The position numbers were made by a program, and so were the translations under genes. This document shows positions 20,201 through 22,528 of a stretch of 22,528 nucleotides of DNA, piece by piece. Numbering within the stretch: the first letter of the stretch is position 1; the number at the start of each line of letters is the position of its first letter. This DNA is from Monoraphidium neglectum (lineage: Eukaryota; Chlorophyta; Chlorophyceae; Sphaeropleales; Selenastraceae). Location of the stretch: contig NW_014012994.1 in assembly GCF_000611645.1 (NCBI RefSeq), positions 1-22,528 of the forward strand, given 5' to 3'. The notes beneath the pieces are model-generated. The model ran no database searches. It saw only the letters and a program-made list of their open reading frames with translations, and had not been told where the DNA came from.

Positions 20201-22326
20201 TCACTGCTGTGGCGGCGCCGTCTGCAGCGCGCGCGGCGCGGCGCCCCCCTGGCCGCCGCCTCCCTGGCTGCCGCCAGCGCCAGGGGGGTCCTTGGGGCGC
20301 AGCGCCTCTATCTCGGGGGTGGTCGGCACCAGGACAGGCGCGCCCGGCGCGTGGCCGCGGCCGCGGGGCGGCTCTCTGTAGGGGGTGCCGTCGGCTTCGC
20401 GGAAGAAGCCCTTGTAGGTGGCCGCCCTGCCGCGGCGGTGGAACGCAAGGAATCGTGGTGATGACGCGTGTCTTGGGCGGCTGTCGCGTAGAGGGACCAC
20501 TGCGTGCATGCGGGGCCTACGTAACGTCTCCTCTCTGAAAACAAAGCCGACGAAGACGCCCATTTCTACCCAACAGCCCCACACCCTCAACAACTTTCGG
20601 CCACCCCACGAACCTGAGAGGACCCCTAGCCTTATCGAAAGGAAGTTCTGGTGAAAGCAGTCAACACATGACCCTAGCAGGCCGTGCCCTTGTGCGCTAG
20701 ACCCCAGGCCCATCAATACATACATCCTATAAATGCTGTCCTTCAAAACATAATTTGTCAGCCCAACCTGAAGTTTGAGTTTGTGATGGCCTTGCCGATT
20801 GTCACCCAGCCGTCACGCACGTTGTGGTCCACGCCAAACAGCTCCAGCCGCCGCCTGGAGCATGGCACAGGGAGAGGGAGGGGGGTCAGCAGGGGTGGCG
20901 CACGGGCGTGTGGGCCCAGCGGGGCGAGCGGTTGGGGCAACGGAGTGCGAGCGGGGTGTGTGGGCATAGAGGTCGTGGCGGCCAGCCGCCGCCGGCCGGG
21001 CGGCAGGCGCCCTGACGCGCCAAGCCTTGCGGATGGGTCGCCCGCAGGCGACGGGGAGCGGGCGGGGGCTCCCCTCACGGCAAGGCCGGCCCCACGCGGC
21101 CGCCTCGCCGGGGCGCCCCGCCGCGCGCGCTCCTGCAACAAATACCACGTCCCGCGCAGCAGCGACGGCGTGGAAGCGGGAAGGGACCAAGTGGACCGGC
21201 CTGTTTTCTTGGCTTGCTCGCCTGCCGTTCCAGAAGCGCTCTATGATGCCGTACAGCTCGGCCGGCTTCTCAGTGCTGCCTAGCGGCGGCTCCTCGCTGA
21301 CTAGGACGTCAATGTCCAGGTTGGAGTGCAGCAGGTGGGCGTCGCGGTTGCGGTCGGGGGCGCCGCGGACGCCCACCAGGCAGTGCTCCTGTTTGCGTTT
21401 GTTTTGGGGGGGGAGGGGGGCGTGTGGTGCTGTCGTGTCAGGCAGGCCTGTTGCTGGTGGTTGATTTGGGGACGTGTGCGGGGTCGTGGCGCTATGGGTG
21501 GGGGTAGCGCATGTCAGGAACTACTCTGATAGGTCGAAGTTCAAAGGGGGTCAAAGGGTGCGGCCGCACGAGCGCGTGGGCGCATTCACCGCTGCCGTGA
21601 GCGCGCGAACGCTGCGGTGTGTCGGCAGCATTGAGTGTGTGCGTGGTTGCCTGGGTGCGTGCATGCATGTGGGCTGGCGTGTAAGTGTGTGCATGTGCGT
21701 GCAAGCTTGTGCATGTGCATGTGCCAAGAGTACAGGGTGCATGTCGTGCTGGGGGGGTTGGTGCACGTAATGAACAGCACATGACAAGGAGGCGCATGGG
21801 CTCGGCTGTCATCAGAAACCAGTGACGCTGTCCCGATGATGCCTGCGGCCCAGCAGCCCCCTCGATCCCCCACGCACCCCATCATGTGCGTGGTCCCCCC
21901 CCTCCAAACCCCACCGTGGTGTGCACGAGGACGCTCTTGCGCCACTGATTCAACTCTGACTGGTACCTGCGGCCCCCCTCAGCGTTGGTCTTCAGCCACA
22001 CCTGGCCATCAGATAACGCATGATTGCGTGCGTGTGTTTGTGTATGTGTGCATGTGTGTGAGTGCGTGCGTTTTTGTGCATGTGTGTGTGTGTGTGTGTA
22101 TGTGTGCGCGCGCGTGTGTGCGTGCCTGTTTCTAGGCTTTGGTGATCAAACAGCACGACATTGGTCTGAAAGCAGGGCCGTCCATTCAATCCCACTGGCA
22201 GGTACTGAGGCAGACTGATACGTGCACAGCTGGCGCCATTTCAATGCAGTAGGGCCGACCCATTCGTCCCCCTGTTGCGGTATCTGCTGCTGCTGCTGGT
22301 GGTGCTGCTGCTGCTGCTGCCGGTGC

Positions 22327-22366
<40 letters not shown>

Positions 22367-22488
22367 GCAGCTGGTGCTTCCGGGCTGCTGCGCAAGCGCC
22401 GCCCCTCACCACGTCCTCCATGCGGCGGAAGCCCCAGGCCTGCAGGCACCTGCGCCCCTTCTCCAGGCCGTCCTCACAGCCACACCAC
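20201..22488 (-). CDS. MTB: MTB/METTL14-type subunit of the mRNA m6A methyltransferase, C-terminal part (5' end outside window)
   Basis: The non-catalytic MT-A70 paralogue that pairs with MTA/METTL3 in the nucleus, binding RNA and stabilising the N6-adenosine methyltransferase. Exons read on the minus strand: 22410-22488, 21915-22001, 21222-21388, 20768-20854, 20201-20426, all phase-consistent. Family signatures in order: WCGCEDGLEKGRRCLQAWGF, RRMEDV|VWLKTN across an intron, EHCLVGVRG, HSNLDIDVLVSEEPPLGSTE, KPAELYGIIERFWNGR|RRLEL, FGVDHNVRDGWVTIGKAITN, SNF, AATY, then TPEIEALRPKDPP. These match METTL14 (VDIDLIITEEP, IEHFCLGRRRLHLFG, LTNSNFNAETY, TEEIERLRPKSPP) rather than METTL3. The tail after RPKDPP is short (27 residues) and Gly/Ala/Gln-rich without RGG boxes. 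One intron uses a GC donor. The EPPL-type motif lies further upstream, outside the window. Confidence 0.92.
21220..21221 (-). other. GC splice donor of a GC-AG intron in MTB
   Basis: Sense sequence AACGGCAG|GCGAGC. Splicing here to the acceptor at 20856-20855 yields NGR-RRLELFG, matching the conserved LGRRRLHLFG of the family; no GT donor nearby keeps this frame. AG|GC is the usual form of GC-AG donors. Confidence 0.75.
21640..21725 (-). repeat. TG-rich microsatellite in an MTB intron (CA on the sense strand)
   Basis: Degenerate GTGTGTGCATGTGCGTGCA units in the 526-bp intron between the exons ending at 21915 and starting at 21388. Confidence 0.65.
22024..22125 (-). repeat. TG microsatellite, CA on the sense strand, next to an MTB 3' splice site
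   Basis: GTGTGT/GCGTGC tract; on the sense strand (CA)n ends about 22 nt before the acceptor at 22003-22002. Confidence 0.8.
22284..22366 (-). repeat. Interrupted (CAG)n microsatellite on the sense strand of an MTB intron
   Basis: Plus-strand CTG units in three blocks, interrupted by GTGGTG and CCGGTGCGG. It lies within the 408-bp intron after RRMEDV, about 45-125 nt past the donor, and reads as Gln in a stop-free but non-family extension of the exon, so it is intronic. Confidence 0.8.
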
Positions 22489-22502
22489 CTGGGGTGACGC
22501 AG

Positions 22503-22519
22503 GGTGTGCGTGTGTGTGT
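22503..22519 (-). repeat. Short TG tract, CA on the sense strand, upstream of the MTB 3' splice site at 22490
   Basis: GTGTGCGTGTGTGTGTG at the window edge; on the sense strand a CA tract ends about 12-15 nt before the acceptor. Its full length lies outside the window. Confidence 0.6.
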
Positions 22520-22528
22520 GGGGGGGGG

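Noticed and set aside
22146..22421. Gln-rich frame continuing from the MTB exon
   Set aside because: It reads through the GTGAGG donor; splicing to 22001 restores MEDV-VWLKTN, the conserved family sequence, so the Gln tract is intronic.

Overview
The window looks like nuclear DNA of a green alga, most likely a core chlorophyte. It is GC-rich, genes are cut into short exons by 140-530 bp GT-AG introns, untranslated regions carry the green-algal poly(A) signal TGTAA, CAG and CA/TG microsatellites are frequent, and the gene set (plant-type heme oxygenase, MTB/METTL14, plant TRF-like protein) is that of the green lineage. There are no operons, RNA genes, CRISPR arrays or transposons that I can support. 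Gene models below were built by joining exons at splice sites that keep both the reading frame and family-conserved residues continuous.

Layout, left to right. (1) 19-1156 (+): C-terminal part of tRNA (guanine-N7-)-methyltransferase, 3 exons. (2) 1988-2558 (-): a 125-residue, 2-exon hydrophobic protein of unknown function, convergent with the first gene. (3) about 3791-7802 (-): a protein with an internal ubiquitin-like domain followed by a telobox-type Myb/SANT domain, the arrangement of plant TRF-like telomere-repeat binding proteins; both ends of this model are uncertain. (4) 9213-15216 (+): a 10-exon gene for a 1286-residue protein with two split, degenerate cyclic-nucleotide-binding folds and a long low-complexity tail containing 29 uninterrupted CAG codons; it is divergent from gene 3. 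(5) 16421-18882 (-): plant-type plastid heme oxygenase, 7 exons, convergent with gene 4. (6) 20201-22488 (-): the 3' part of MTB/METTL14, the second subunit of the mRNA m6A methyltransferase, entering from the right edge and using one GC-AG intron.

The genes do not form a pathway. Two act on RNA methylation (tRNA m7G and mRNA m6A), one probably on telomeric or other DNA, one in bilin synthesis in the plastid, and two are uncharacterised. The most unusual signals are the degenerate cyclic-nucleotide fold protein, sense-strand CA tracts sitting just upstream of several 3' splice sites, complementary UG/CA tracts bracketing a heme oxygenase exon, an in-frame TAG in the probable transit-peptide region of heme oxygenase, and the GC-AG intron in MTB. 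I see no convincing new multi-gene system.
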